From assembly GCF_003597395.2 (NCBI RefSeq), contig NC_133782.1, positions 3,261,450 through 3,325,449 on the forward strand: a DNA stretch of 64,000 nucleotides, read 5' to 3'. The translations under genes and the position numbers were made by a program. Positions 23,701 through 35,700 of this stretch are shown piece by piece. The first letter of the stretch is position 1. The number at the start of each line of letters is the position of its first letter. This DNA comes from Chelonoidis abingdonii (lineage: Eukaryota > Chordata > Testudines > Testudinidae). The notes below the pieces were generated by a model that was not told where the DNA came from, searched no databases, and was given only the letters and a program-made list of their open reading frames with translations.

Positions 23701-26700
23701 TGTGGGGAGGCAGAATCCCCATTCCAATGTCTCCGTTTGAAAGGAGCCCTCGCATTTAAAACTCCCCCTGCTCTGCTCTGGTAGCTTCAAAGGGCTGCTC
23801 CAGCTCCATGCTTTGCAATCCACAGGGGATACACTGAGCCATCAAAGGAAACTTTGACTCATCAGTGGCTCGGATGGGAAGGCTGCTCCTCCCACAAAGT
23901 GGAGAGAAGTCACCCAGGTATCTGATGCCACCACAACATCTCGTTCCTTTCACTAGCCCTTGCCTCTTGCCCTGGAGTCGGGGAGGGCCCTAGTTATTCT
24001 GTCCTCTTTTGGATCCACGTTAACCCCTTAGGCCAGATGCTGGGGGAGGCCTTGGGAACATGCCTGATGTGGTGGCTCTGAAGCAATAGCTACACTGACC
24101 CATCAAGGATCCTCTTCAACATCACAGCCCTCGGGATCTTGTGTGCCAGCACTGTAAGGATGGTGACAAGGAGGCCCAGGGCCGAGTCAAGATTGTTGAC
24201 AGGCTCCCTCCAAGCTGACATATGGATTGTCCTGCCTGGCTCTGTTATTCAGCTCAGTAGGAGACGAAGGGTTTTTTGTTATGGAGCAGCACATTGTTTT
24301 GAAAGGTCAGTGACTAATAAACATGCAATTGCATACGAGGCAGAGAGGAGCAGCCAAAGCCATACACAACACAACACAACACAACACACACACCAGCCTG
24401 GCTCAGCACCAGTGGAACATCCAGCTTCAGGAGCAGTGCATACAGGAGCAGTTTTCAGAGCTCGGGTGAGGAGGAGAAAGAGGAGAAAGCAACATTTCCC
24501 CTAAATTCATGCCACCTGGCTCCCATTATGCTCCCCAATGCTGTGAGTTACACGGAACGATGAGCCAGCGGAAGATCACTGCTTATGGGCATCATTATTA
24601 GCGGAAAATATTTGTGACTTATTACAAGCTGAAAGGGCCAAGAAGGAGAAGGAGGAGGAAGAATTTCTCTGTGCTCAGCCTCCAGATCTCTATTTACTTC
24701 AGCCCTTCACCTCTCCTTTCCCCACTCATTCACTCCCATCTCCCCTTCTTTCCCCCCTTTCCCCACTTCTTTTATGAACTATTGATCAATCGATTGATCG
24801 CTCATTTGCTGTCTTCCCCCTTTGGCTTCTCTCACTTGAAGCGATGTGCTCTTCACCCAGTGATCCCCAGCTCAAAGCTGTAAATCACTCAAACGCTGGG
24901 GCCAGGAACTGGGATCTCTTGCCAAGGGCGACAGACCAGCACTCCCTACAAGCCAAATGCGACTTAGAACACTCACGGCCTGGCCAATCACATCCAAGAA
25001 TGACCTCAGCCACCTTCTGGTTTCTATTGGGCCCAAAGATCCACAGCAAGGATTTAGATTTGATTCCTAAGCAGAGAATCCCCTGCACTTGTCTGGGAAA
25101 CCCGAAAGTGGTGGTGGCTGGATACAGGTTGACGGTGGCAATAGAAGGGTCTATGTTTCAGCAGCAGGCTGTCCTTGAAGCTGGAGGCTCCCCAGTTTGG
25201 CTAATGGGACTGGCTAAGTTTGGAATTAGGGCGCAGGATGGATTTCATGCCCTGTCAAGGGAACATTAGAGCAGTAAAACCCAATTTAGCCAAAACCTCC
25301 TTGGGTCAAGTCTCCTGGCTGGCAGGGGTCATTGTGCAAGCCGCGGCTCAGAAATCACCTTTCTAATACTCAGTATGAATTTAGCAAATATGCAGGTGTA
25401 TAATACTTTGCAGATCTCTAGAGCCTTTTATCCAAGGATCTCAGAACAGCGATGTATTATGTCTCACTCCACCTCTCTGAGCCAGGTATTTGGCAGATGG
25501 AGAAACTGAGGCAGGCAGCAGAGTCACGTGAGGCAGTAGTGGAGTCTGGCCTATTTGTCAGGCTCCAGCCTCTAGTCATGCATGCCCAGTTTGGCCCGTT
25601 TGGATTAGTGCCTTAAGCCACCTGCCCACAAGTGAGACAGTTGTCGTGCTCAGCACTTTGTAACTCCATTGTCTTTATTCTGATGTTTAACAAAACACCC
25701 TGAACGCAACCCCTGAGCTTTGCAAATGGCTAAACAGAGCAAGTGGCTGCTCCCTTCCTATGGTTTGGCCTCCTCCCATATTGTGGGAGAGGAAGGCGTT
25801 GTGGCTCTGGAATAGATCTGAGGACAAAGGGTACGGCTACACAGCTATTTTTAGCATGGCTCGCTGCACTCAATTCCTGATTCTACCCCAGCCTCCCCAT
25901 GTGAAGTCTGATCGATTATAGACACTTCCTGGCTCTGCCCTTCCCGCTTTCTCTGCTTGACCTTCAGGTGTTCACAGCATAGCGGTTGGCTAGACTGACA
26001 GAGCAACCCCCAGGAAATGGGAGTGTAAAGGGCTGGATTGCAGGGCCAGCTCCAGAATTGCTTCACCCATGTGGATGCTTGTGTGAGCACAAATTTCTTC
26101 CTAGCCAGGTGGATTATGGAGATGGGCCTGGGCTGATTTCAGAGATGCAATCCAGGCTTCCCGGTCACGACAGGTGTGCTCATATGGGGAAATCATATGA
26201 ACTCAGCACCCTTCTCTTTGGTTCCTTGTAGACTAACAGACGTTTTGGAGCATGAGCTTTCGTGGGTGAATACCCACTTCGTCTTTGCTGCTTTTACAGA
26301 TCCAGACTAACACGGCTACCCCTCTGATACTTCTCTTTGGCTATTTAGGGACATAAACAAGATTTGAATTTCCCCCAAATGGCTCTAAATACAAGGACTA
26401 AATCCAGTCTCCTTGGCCAGCCTGCTTGGGCATCATCTCCTTCCACACCCCATTCCTCACCTCCAGGGCAATGCTTCCTCATTCTACACTTCCTGGATTC
26501 CAGCAGGGCCGGGCAGGGCACAGCCTCCTCTCTGGTGCTCCTGATGACTTCGCGCGTCCTGGTCTTCGATCCCCACTTGCAGCCGCATGTTCTCCCCTCA
26601 TTGCTGCAGAGGCTCCATTCGCTCCAGGGTCCCATCTCACACATCTCTGGCAGGGGCAGGAAAGAGCAGTAACGCAACAGTGGCCTTTTTGCCTCCTGCA

Positions 26701-29700
26701 ACCACACTTTGCATGGCCAAGTTTTCGCATGCTCAGAATTTCAGATTTATGTGCACAAAACCCCAGGCAGCCAGATGCGTGCGAGCACAGCTTGAGGGAG
26801 GGGCCAAAGCTTGGATAAGAAACGCTGTGGGCGGACTTGTAGAGACTGCAGCCTGAGGCTGTGGGGAAACATGCTCTCCCCCTTTAATCCTGAGCCAAAG
26901 CTCACTGAAGCCCATGGGAGCCTTGCCTCTGATTTCAGCGGGCTTTGCACCAGGCCTGGAACCTGAGCACATGCAAGGCTGGCAAAAATATTGCTCTGGA
27001 CTGAAATCCTCTCTCTGGTGCTGGGGGATCCCAGGTCCATGGGGGATTGTTCAGGAATCAGCACAGATGGGAAAGGGCAGAGGGAGAAGTGTCCCTAAGA
27101 GAGAAGGGGCAGAGATTATGCAAGACTTACCTTGGCACTCCCTGGTGCTGGCCTGGGCCGTGGTGTTCGGCGGGCACATGCTGAAACACTTCCCTTTGTG
27201 CAAATAAAACTTCTCTTTGCATTTCATGCAGAAATCTTTGCTGAAGCAGCTCTCGCAGCTTGGCGACCTGCACTCTGCAGGGAGGCAAGGGGCACCAGTC
27301 AGTGAAGCCACCCCTTGGCTGGCAAGAGGAGTGTTAGGGCAACAGAGCAGGGCACCTCTAGTCACCCGGGGATCTCAAAGCCCATTGGCAACATTGAAAA
27401 ATCCCACCCCCATTTTAGGGACGCAGAAAGGTGAGGTAGTTTACCCCAGTCACACAGCAGAGCAGTGACAGAGCAAGGAATAGAACCCAGGAGTCCTAGC
27501 ATGCAGCCTGCTGCGCTACCACTAGACCACCCTGCTCCCCATGCAAAGTAAAGCTGAGTGTAGTGGCAGTGTTCTTAGGTGGGAAATGAAGAGGCGAAAT
27601 CCAGACTTCTCCCTGTCCAAACGGCCAGCGCGTTGTTTATCATAAGGTGGGGCATGGCGGGGGAGGGAAAAGAAAGAGGGAGCTGAGCGCCCCCCTCTGG
27701 ACGCAGGTGAGCACTAATAAGAACTGGAGATATACCAGTCTCCTAGAACCGGAAGGGACCTTGAAGGTCATCGAGTCCAGCCCCCTGCCTTCACTAGCAG
27801 GACCAAGCTGCAGCTGGTAGGAGAGCTACGTACTTGTGCATCTGTTGACCTCTTGGCCTCGCAGCCCAAAGTAGCCAGGTGGGCAGGCGTGGACGCATGC
27901 CCCATACTGGCGGATTCCATCCCTCCAGATCAGCAGGAAGAGACGCTGCTGGCAGGCAATGCACCCGTTATCCTCCGAGCACATGACGCAGCCCGTGCAG
28001 TTCTCAAATAAGCCAGCACTCGCTGCAAGAGAAAAAAGGCAGAGAAGAGAGGCTGTTGCCATCAGCTGGTGTATTGCAAGAGCCGGGAGCAGGAGGAGGG
28101 GGATTAGGAAGGAACAAACTGCCCCAGGCTTTCTTGTCCTACATAATCCCCAGCTCCCAAGGCTGGGCTGACCATCGCTCCAGCTCGCGCAGGGGTGGCT
28201 GATGGGCAATGTAGGCTTGAGAATGCCTGGGAGAAGCCAGGGAAGGAGGGAGTGGAGCTAAAGAATAGGCTGGTGGAGGGCTGATTAGGTGCTGGTTTGA
28301 ATGAAGTGTTGGTATTTGAACGAGAGTCCTAGAAGGAATGGGCTCCCTTCTCCTTATCTCCTGGCATCTGTCTGCTTGTAATGATTTCTCTGAATCACTC
28401 AGCCCTCCCTTTGTGTGTCGAACATTCCTGTTTGTTTTTCATGGGCCAGTACTACAATAACATCTGCTTTTCCAGAACACCATTCCCCCAAGGATCTCAA
28501 AGCACTACACGCGAGCCCCCTCTGTTACAAAAAGGGCTGAGACAGAGCTCAGTCTCATCCTTCACTTACATGCACATGGGGGCTGAAGGGTCACACACAA
28601 ATAAACACACCCACAAAACCACTGGCATCAACTGTGGGACATTTCAGATATGCCTGGACTGTTGGTAGAACTCTTTGGAACTGTGGTTCCATGTGACCAG
28701 TCACCAGCTGCTCTGTAAAATCAAAGGCCTGAGACACACAAGTTAAGTACTTAACTATGAACTTTACTGACCACCTCTGTGCTGCGTGAGTAAAGCTCCA
28801 TAAATTCTGGCCCAGCAAACTTGCCAGGCAGGAATCTAAAGAGAAGATTTCCAGGACATTCCATGGAGAGAAGGGTGAAAAATATGAATGAAATTTACAG
28901 CACAGGCCAAACTTTGCCGTCCTTGCCTAGCCCATAAGGCAGCCAAATTCCCCTGGAGTTTGGTGCATTCTGGGTTTGAGTAAAGTACACACTCAGACCC
29001 TAATTCTGCAACGTATTTAAGTCCATGCTTAACTCTGAGGCTTCAGAGGGACTTAAGCACATGCTGAAGTGCTTAGCTGAATTGTGGGCTTAGCAAAGAT
29101 TGCTAGATTTGTCCCTCTGTGCATGAATAACCTTATCTAATTAGTGCCCATAACGCAGTACATGTGGGAGGCATCTTTAGCTAATTAAGTAACGGTTGCA
29201 CATATCCCAAAGCATGTTAAATCAAGGATCAGTTAGTGGTTACAAATATTCCTTGACCTGAAACAATTAGCCAAGGTCTGTTAAATGTCAAAGGAAAGGA
29301 TGAAAGTTTAGGAAACGTTACAAAAAGGGTAGGACCGGTTATCATCTTATTGCCCAATATTACAATCAGGGCTGTCCCTAGCAGGTTGCGGGGCCCGGGA
29401 CCTCTATGGGCCCCTTTAGCATTTTGTACACAGGGGAAATCTGGTGTAGGGAGGGGACACCAATGCTGGGGGGCGAGGGATGATGGAGAGTCACAGGATG
29501 GCATGTGTGTTGGGGTGGGGGGCCCCCTGTGCTGGGGGGGTCCCAGAAAAGGGAGGGGTCTGGGGCAGAAAGGCAATGGATGGGGTCAGCCTGGCTCTGG
29601 CGTGTTCTGGTGGCGCTAGGATGCTGGCAGTGGCGGGCTAGCAAGAAAAAGAAATACAACGCGTGCTTCCTACCAGTGAGTGCGGACCAGGCTCCAGGCC

Positions 29701-32700
29701 CCCTGCTAACTCCCTGGGCTGGCCTGGACCCCCAGGCATCCCTAACCCCATCCCCAGGCCAGCCTAGCCCCCCCCAGGCACCCGTAACCCAACCCCCCGG
29801 GTCAGCCTAGCCCTCCTGCATGACACACACACACCAAAGTGTGGGGCCCGCCAATGCGCACGGCCTGGAGCAGTCGCCCTGATTCGCCATACCAAAGGGA
29901 TGGCTCTGATTACAATAACATCTGCTTTTCCGTAACACCATTCATCCAAGGAGCTCAGACCTCGGAGTGAGGTGGTATTACTTCCTTGGTGGAGATAAGT
30001 AAGCTGCGGTACAGAGATGTTAAACAATATAACCAATCTCACGCCACAAAACAGAGGCAGGAAAAGAACCCAGGAGTCCTGAATCCTTTTCCTCTGCTCT
30101 AACTGTTACATCACCTTCTCCCATTGGAGAAATACTGGCAGCAGCTGGTGTCCCAAAGGGAAGGGAATGGAAGGGGAAGGGCCCACACAGAGGTGATGTT
30201 TGCCCTCTATAAATCCATCACCATTAGCCCAGGTGCTGGCACCTGCCAGGCGAGGGCATTGACATGAACGTGAGAGAGGCCAAAGCTGGTTTGAAGAGAA
30301 AAATGAGCCAGTAAATATGCACTGCACCACTACTGGAACCTCAGAGTTACGGACTGGCTGCTCGACCAGACACCATGTGGAACCAGAAGTAACCAATCTG
30401 GCAGCAGTGGAGACAAAAAACAAACCAGCCCCCCCATCCCCACCCAAAACAAGTTCTGTAAGGTGCCTGCATTACATCTGGGCTGCCCGTCCCCACCCCC
30501 AAGTGCTGGGCAGCCACCTACAGAGATGGGGATGCTGAGATTAGCAGGCAAAGCTGGGAGACCCCACGGCCAGCCAAGACAGACAGTGCAGGAGCAGCAC
30601 TGGGCTCTGTGCAGCTTTCCTGGAAGACATGGGTGCTGTTTTTGCTCCCCTCCCCCGGCTGAAAGGGGGGTGCTGTTTTCACACACACACCCCCCCCACC
30701 GGGAGGACTCACCTCCCACCCCTTCTGGCCAAGAAGCTGCCTGCAAGGAAGTCACCTTGCTGCCCCTGGAACCTAGCCCAGGCCCTGAGGATGAACTGCT
30801 GGAGCCAGAGTTAGGAATGTTTCAGAGTTATACAGACAATGTCCGTTCCCGAGGTGTCTGTAACTCTGAGGTTCTCCTGTATGTGTGTACACACACACAC
30901 ACCACCCACGTGCACGCACACACACACATGCACACGTGTGTACACACATATGCATGTGCACATGCACACATGCATACACGCACATGTGAGTGCACACGTG
31001 CACATACACACACGCACACAAGGGCCATATCCTCAGCTGGTGCAATTAGCTGCAGCTCCATAGATTCCAAGCTTAAGCATCTATCACAACCAGAGCACGG
31101 CTGATTTGTACCTGGCCACAAAAACTTTATTTCCTGCTCCCAGCAGAACGTGGACTCACACTCACCCCAGAGCAGAATCCAAGCGGCTTGGTTTTATCTT
31201 CGCATCATGCCTCAGCCAGCTCTCAGCCCCTCAGCCCGACCTGCCTCAGGTTTAACGGTCTCATTCAGGAACTCAGGCTGTCTGCCTCAGGCACCTTGGC
31301 AGCCCCTGCCTCTGACTTTGCAGCCCCGCTTTGGCTCATGGAACCGAATGGGACCTCAGAAGGGACTGTGCATCCATTTGCCACATGTGGATCTCCAGCT
31401 TGCACTCACAAATTGCTATCCGGCCACCCAGCTGCCTGATTTACATGTGCAAAATGGGTTTGTGTCCATATTTGTCGGTGCAACGAAATGTGGGCACAAG
31501 TGGGTGTGAAAACGTGCAGCCTGGCTAAAATCCCTGTGGCCCTGAAGCTCTTTAGGACACAAATGATCCCAAGGCCCATCAGTATCTTCTATAGGACCCA
31601 GACTAGGATGGGGATAAAGCTGAGTTTATTCTGCTCAAACTCCACCCACAGTCCCGGAGTCACTGGATGGCTCTGCTGAAACCACCAGCAATGGTATAGT
31701 TAAAACATATGAAAAAGGAGGCCCTTGTCCAGGTACAAAAATGCACTCCTACCTCATCATCTAAAGGCACCGCACATGCACACACACACACACACACACA
31801 GCTAGCCGGGCTCTGGCTGCATTAGTCACACTGAGAAGGGTTTGGGGGCATTTGCTCATATAAAGGGCTAGACATCTAATATTTGTAATGAAATCTTATG
31901 TTGTGCAGTAACTGCACCAGAAGCTCTGGCGTGCCTCCAAGCGCTGATTCAATCTGTACTGGATCTTATTGCATTAAGCCAGGTTTTTCACATAGCCAAA
32001 GCTTAATAAAAACTAACTGGGCAAAATAAAAATCCCAGGGGCTGAGAGAGTCTCTATATTAATACCTCTGGGGCTTGATCCAAAGCCCATTGGGAGACTT
32101 CCCTTTTCCTTCAGAGAGGTTTGGATCAGGCACTTGATTCTCTGGGCACTTTTGTTGCATCTGCCACTTAAGCCACCCTGCGGCTGCATGTGTTTGCATG
32201 CAGTAACCATACAGACAGCTGCAACAGAGTGTACGGAACGTGCATGTCATTTTTTGTAGTGTAAAGAACCATAAAAAGGTCATCAGCAACTTTAACAGTG
32301 GTATCAGGTCTTAAACAAAATGTAGTTTCCAGCTGTCCTGGTTGCCCAGCCTAAGGCTCTGATGTGTCTTAGCAAAATAGAGTTTAAAGCCAATAAATAG
32401 ACAGTGAAAGTCATGTTAAGTGGACCAAGGAACCAGTGAAAAGGAGGCTCTGCTACACATGCCAGGGAAAGTTATTTGACAAGAATCTCAGAGAAGATGG
32501 AGTCACACTTGATACCAAAACGTAACCAGTTAAAATACAAACAGCCAGATTCTGATCTCACTGTCCACTGGCAGGATGCTACTGACTTCCGAGGAGCTAC
32601 TCCTGATTTACCAGTGTAAGCAGGATCAGCATCACATCCGTGAGCCCTTTTTTTCCTATAAAGCATTTGAAAGGCACATGTGTTATCAACACAGAGTTTT

Positions 32701-35700
32701 CATGTTGCCAAGACATTGATCTCCTTGCTAGCTTCCCCAGTCATAAGTGAGATCAAAATGTGACGCCGATTAGAATAATAGAACCATAGTACTGGAAGGA
32801 ACCTCGAGAGGTCATCTAGTCCAGTCCCCTGCACTCATGGCAGGACTAAGTATTATCTAGACCATCCCTGACAGGTGTTTGTCCAACCTGCTCTTAAAAA
32901 TCCCCAATGATAGAGATGCCACAACCTCCCTAGATAATTTATTCCAGTGTTTAACCACCCTGACAGTTAGGAATTTTTTCCTAATGTCCAACCTAAAACT
33001 CCCTTGCAGCTATTTAAGCCCATTGCTTCTTGTCCTGTCCTCAGAGGTTAAGAACAATTTTTCTCTCTCCTCCTTGTAACAACCTTTTATGTACTTGAAA
33101 ACTCTTCTCATGTCCCCTCTCAGTCTTCTCTTCTCCAGTTTTTTCAATCTCCCTTCTTAGGTCATGTGTTCTAGACCTTTCACTCTTTTTGTTGCTCTTC
33201 TCTGGATTCTCTCCAGTTTGTCCACATCTTTCTTGAAATGTGGCTCCCAGAACTGGACACAATACTCCAGCTGAGGCCTAATCAGCGCGGAGTAGAGCGG
33301 AAGAATTACTTCTCATGTCTTCCTTACAACATTCCTGCTAATACAGCCCAGAATGATGTTTGGGTTTTTTTTGCAACAGCATTACACTGTTGACTCATAT
33401 TTACCTTGTAGTCCCCTGTGACCCCCAGATCCCTTTCCACAGTGATCCTTCCTAGGCAGTCATTGCCCGTTTTGTATGTGTGCAACTGATTGTTCCTTCT
33501 TAAGTGGAGCACTTTGCATTTCTCCTTATTGAATTTCACCCTACTGACTTGAGACCATTTCTCCAGTTTTTCCAGATCATTTTGAATTTTAATCCTATTC
33601 TCCAAAGCACTTGCAACCCCTCCCATCTTGGTATCGTCCGCAAACTTTATCAGTGTATTCTCCATGCCATTATCTAAATCACTGATGAAGATATTGAAAG
33701 AACCAGACCAGAACCGATCCCTGCGGGATCCCACTCATTATGCCCTTCAGCAGACTGTGAACCACTGAGAACTACTCTCTGGGAACGATTTTCCAACCAG
33801 TTTTGCACCCACCTTGTAGTAGCTCCATCTAGGTTGCATTTCCCTAGTTCATTTATGAGAAGATCTTGTGAGACAGTATCAAAAGCTTTACTAAAGTCAA
33901 GATATACCACGTCTACTGCTTCCCCCCATCCACAAGGCTTGTTACCCTGTTAAAGAAAGCTATCAGGTTGGCTTGACACGATTTGTTCTTGACAAATCCA
34001 TGCTGACTATTTATCATCTTATTATCTTCTAGGTGTTTGCAAATTGATTGCTTATTACGATCTACATGTTGCCTGGGGTTTTACGTAAGCAGAACCTAGC
34101 GTTGTGCAATGGGAAGAGTATTGTGCTCAAACTGTGGGTGTCCTGACTGTGCATTAAGGCGGGGGTCCAGAATGCCCCAGCTGGTCTCCTGGGAGAGGAT
34201 GCTGCTCTACCTGGGACCAGTCTCTTGTGGTTTAACATTGTGGAGAGCCTGGGAAGCTGTGAGGTAGTCGTTAAGGAAGGGGCTGCGTCACCCAAGGGTG
34301 GACTTTGATACGGGTTTCCCAGCGGTTTGTAATGTTGCTTACAGCACATCCCAGTTAAGGGAGAAAGGAATCCTCCTCCAGAACCACTTGGTAGGGGGAT
34401 TTGCACACTCAGAGTGGGGCTGGCAGCTTGAGCCTGTTACCTGGATTTCCATAGCCGCTGGCATCCTCTGTCAGGATGCAGGCCCCTGTGTCCAGGAACT
34501 ATAGGAAGATGAAGTGTGATCTAGTCACTACCCCAAAGAACTTATAGTCGAATAGCCATGCACCCTTGGTGCTTCCGTCTCCAGCTTCACCCCCCCATAC
34601 ACTCCAGTGTGTGACTGTCCATTACAACATGTCCTCCCCCCCCTGCAGCCAGCTGGCATTCCAGAGCTGGTCCCATCTCCCGGGCAGTGGCTGGTTCAGA
34701 ATAACAGCACGAGCATCTGCTCCAAAGCAGTTATACTGCAGCCCATGTGCTTCCCATCGCCAGTCCGTCTTCACACGGGGCCGCATCCAAACCCCACTGA
34801 GATCAGTGACTCTCGCCGACTTTGGATCAGGCCCTCACTGAAGCGTCCCTGGCAGGGGCATCACGACAGAGGGGAATCATTCAGGTTCCTCCCCCCCCAG
34901 CAGCGCCAAATGCTAGGAGCGGGGTACTAACCAGGTGGACAGTGTATCAAGAAAGCAACAGCAGGTGGGGGTGGGGGTTATGTCCTTCATTAATCATGGT
35001 CACTACAGCTAGCTACTGTATCCCCGCAAGGGAGAACCCAGCCCTTGCCCAAAAAGCTTACCGTACAAACAGACGAGCCCGGCGCTACAGCTGCCAGAAG
35101 TGCCGCTGGGCTTGAGCATCGAGATGCCGCTTGGCTGCCCCGCTGCCCCCTTCAAGGAGCCATGTCCACTCAGACACGTTCCCAGTGGCCAGGGCAGAAG
35201 AGCTGCCGTAAGTGGCTTTAGAGAGAGTCTAATTACACCCAGGATGGGGGCGGGGTGAGGGCGAGCCCTCACTTTGCTGCCTGGTGCTGCAGGCTCTGGA
35301 GTTTGGCTGGTGGCTGTATAGTCGGGAGCACAGTGGACAGGGTGGGGTTACGGGTTAAAACAAGGGGATCCAGGAGGGCCCTGTCTCCTGTAAGAATCTG
35401 ATATTTTCCCCCTGTTCAACACAGCCCATTAAAAAGCACTGAATGGACAGGGAAGTTCATTCATGGGCTTGTGATTCCTTCTCATTTTAACCCTTTGTGG
35501 AGAGGTTTCAGAGCAGTAGCCGTGTCAGCCTGGCCTAGTGAAGCCGGGAGAGTCTCGCTCGCTGGGTTCAAACCACTGACTCGCTGGGCAACTTTGGGCA
35601 AGTCACTGCCCCTCTCTGCAGCTCACTCAGCTCCGCCATCTGTAAGAGGAGGGTTCCAACTGTTCCATGCCAGGCGGTGATTAGTCAGTGGTTCTGGGGC

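Larger units (their letters stand above)
20784..26460 (-). other. RSPO4: RSPO4 intron 4 (5.7 kb)
   Basis: Mostly unique sequence. Two MIR-like SINE pieces lie side by side at about 20960-21260, a pentanucleotide repeat at 24364-24393, a pyrimidine-rich tract around 24680-24780, and a turtle-type repeat next to exon 4 at 26228-26331. Several long open frames here (for example 21835-22461) have no protein-like composition and are chance frames in GC-rich DNA. Confidence 0.8.

Noticed and set aside
30463..31104. A 213-codon plus frame
   Set aside because: Its right half is a translated CA/TG simple repeat (Thr-His runs), and the left half has no protein-like pattern.
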